A stretch of 64,000 nt of DNA from Acrocarpospora macrocephala (GTDB taxonomy: Bacteria; Actinomycetota; Actinomycetes; Streptosporangiales; Streptosporangiaceae), in contig NZ_BLAE01000046.1 in assembly GCF_009687865.1 (NCBI RefSeq), positions 1-64,000 on the forward strand. The letters run 5' to 3'. The notes below the pieces were generated by a model. It saw only the letters and a list, made by a program, of their open reading frames with translations. It did no database searches and had not been told where the DNA came from. Positions 62,892 through 64,000 of this stretch are shown here, in pieces. The position numbers were made by a program, and so were the translations under genes. Within the stretch, counting starts at the first letter, position 1, and every line of letters begins with the position of its first letter.

Positions 62892-63101
62892 ATGGGAGCC
62901 AAGCTCTTTGATGTGGTCCTTCGAGGCTACAGCCGCCACCAGGTGGATGCACTCTGGGCAAGGCTCGAAGCAAACGAGATCACCAGCGATGAGCTGCAAG
63001 AAGTCGCCTTGGAAGTCGTGATGCGCGGCTATGACCGACATCAGGTGCATGCCGCCCTCCTTGATGAGATCAAGAGACTCAAAGAGAGATCGGAAGGGTA
63101 G
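62892..63101 (+). CDS. Small protein with two DivIVA-like motifs
   Basis: 69 residues from ATG 62892 (AAAGGG about 12 bases upstream). It consists of two similar units: FDVVLRGYSRHQVDALWARLE and LEVVMRGYDRHQVHAALLDE. The string F-x-V-V-x-RGY-x-x-x-QVD is the N-terminal signature of actinobacterial DivIVA-domain proteins, normally followed by a coiled coil. Here the unit appears twice in a mini-protein with little else. Possible curvature- or DivIVA-interacting role, inferred only. Confidence 0.6.
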   Translation: MGAKLFDVVLRGYSRHQVDALWARLEANEITSDELQEVALEVVMRGYDRHQVHAALLDEIKRLKERSEG

Positions 63102-63139
63102 GCAGTGCTTCCCGTGGCGTAGACCGGCCGAAGCCGTAA

Positions 63140-64000
63140 TCAAGGGGCTGTGGTCGCTGTCGTACGTCGGTGTTCGGCGGCGAGCATGGTCACCAGGATC
63201 AGTACCAGGACCGCGAGTTGCGCCATCGCCGACCACAGTCCGATCGCCGTAGCCACGAGGGCGGCGATCGCTGCCAGGCTCCTGACTTGGGCCTGGCGTA
63301 GCGCCAGCACCCGGCGGAACCAGAAGTCGCCGGCCAGGTAGAGGGCCACGCCCGCCGAGAGCATGATCGCCGCCGATGGCTTGAGTGGGTCGAGGGGATG
63401 CCCGATGACCTTCTTGATCCCGCCGGACACGGCGATGACTCCCAGCAGGATCGGAATGTGTCCGTAGAAGTAGGCGCCCAGAATCATCCGAGTCCGCTGG
63501 ACGGGTTCCGCCGACGCCAGGGCGTGTTCTGCCGCCACCTCGTCGTCTCCGCCGAAATAGGCCCACCACAGACACGCCGCCAGGCACAGCCCGAGCGCCC
63601 CCGCGACCCCGAGACCCAGGTCGACTTCCAGGTCAGCGGCACCGATCCCGATCGCGAGCATCGACTCACCGAGTACGACGATCACCAGCAGGCCGTGCCG
63701 CTCGACCACGTGCGGCGCCCGGAGAGTGAAGCCCTTCTGACCGATGAAATACGGGCTGCCCCACAGCAACACCAGCGCCGCCGTCCACGGCAGATAGGTG
63801 TACGGCGCCTCCAGGAAGGACGCCACACCGATGAGCACCGTGGCCGCCAGGTTGAACGGCACCACGCGCACGATCGCTTTGGTCGCCTGGAGATAGAGCG
63901 CACCGTGAACCGCGATGAGCAGCAGATATCCGACGGCGAAGGCCAGCCCGCCGCCCTCGAACGTGGTGGGGATCGCGAGCGCCATGAGGAGAAAGCCGGT
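63140..64000 (-). CDS. Low-temperature-requirement protein A (LtrA) family, 5'-truncated by window edge
   Basis: About 287 residues are visible; the frame continues past the right edge (codons for TGFLLMALAIPTTF). At least seven hydrophobic segments are present (for example FAVGYLLLIAVHGALYL). The family hallmark VVERHGLLVIVVLGESMLAIGIG is near the middle. LtrA proteins are membrane proteins of uncertain function, first named in Listeria. The C-terminus is complete (stop at 63140). Confidence 0.85.
   Translation of the reverse strand, partial: TGFLLMALAIPTTFEGGGLAFAVGYLLLIAVHGALYLQATKAIVRVVPFNLAATVLIGVASFLEAPYTYLPWTAALVLLWGSPYFIGQKGFTLRAPHVVERHGLLVIVVLGESMLAIGIGAADLEVDLGLGVAGALGLCLAACLWWAYFGGDDEVAAEHALASAEPVQRTRMILGAYFYGHIPILLGVIAVSGGIKKVIGHPLDPLKPSAAIMLSAGVALYLAGDFWFRRVLALRQAQVRSLAAIAALVATAIGLWSAMAQLAVLVLILVTMLAAEHRRTTATTAP

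Noticed and set aside
1-64000. CRISPR arrays or cas genes
   Set aside because: No regularly spaced repeats or Cas signatures were found; the only RNA-guided nuclease is TnpB.

Overview
This is a high-GC actinomycete chromosome segment. Gene content and gene order (pmt-rsmI, metG-tatD-rpfB-rsmA-ispE and pth-rplY-prs-glmU, the same sets found together in mycobacteria and streptomycetes) point to Actinomycetota. A Streptosporangiales-like organism is my best guess from overall style, but the sequence does not prove it. All calls come from reading the sequence; no database search was run.

Layout. 1-1811 (+) and 5063-12200 (-): surface-glycan genes. They comprise a flippase end, two sulfotransferases, two glycosyltransferases, a polyprenyl-phosphate sugar transferase, and CysN/CysD/CysQ, which make activated sulfate and clear PAP. 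This looks like a locus for a sulfated polysaccharide. 2170-5012 (+) splits it with an island: a membrane protein and a small protein that share a glycine-rich motif (C-terminal in one, N-terminal in the other), then a lower-GC PD-(D/E)XK-type nuclease. 12280-17110: exonuclease, pth, rplY, prs, glmU, tRNA-Gln. 17302-19400: fatty acid desaturase behind tandem operators and a TetR regulator with a long coiled-coil tail. 19524-24027: polyphosphate block (ppk, mutT1-like, CYTH-CHAD). 24097-25894: VOC protein and a tam/tamR divergent pair with two identical operators. 26220-27743: secreted trypsin-fold protein that has lost two catalytic residues. 27832-40180 (-): conserved housekeeping series uup, ispE, rsmA, rpfB, tatD, interrupted on the opposite strand by two paralogous kinase/FG-GAP gene pairs on either side of rsmA. 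40351-43284: degenerate IS1182-type transposase, then an apparently intact TnpB with a divergent ribbon-helix-helix gene; the element's right end runs into the metG stop codon. 43281-50585: metG, two glycosyltransferase-type genes, rsmI and the protein O-mannosyltransferase pmt.

50686-54238: hypothetical protein, secreted SRPBCC protein, a 34-aa ORF whose start lies in a 19-bp inverted repeat, then five tRNA genes (three highly atypical, two normal tRNA-Glu) and an EF-hand protein. 54276-64000: accessory metabolism and regulation (epoxide hydrolase/WYL pair, MarR-like/TetR pair, MBL hydrolase, secreted propeller, small unknown genes, partial LtrA).

Functional links: sulfate activation feeds the sulfotransferases and CysQ removes their by-product. 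Ppk and the CHAD protein act on polyphosphate. The lipid-linked sugar synthase next to the pmt region may supply the mannosyl donor. The kinase/FG-GAP pairs look like transmembrane sensors with secreted partners.
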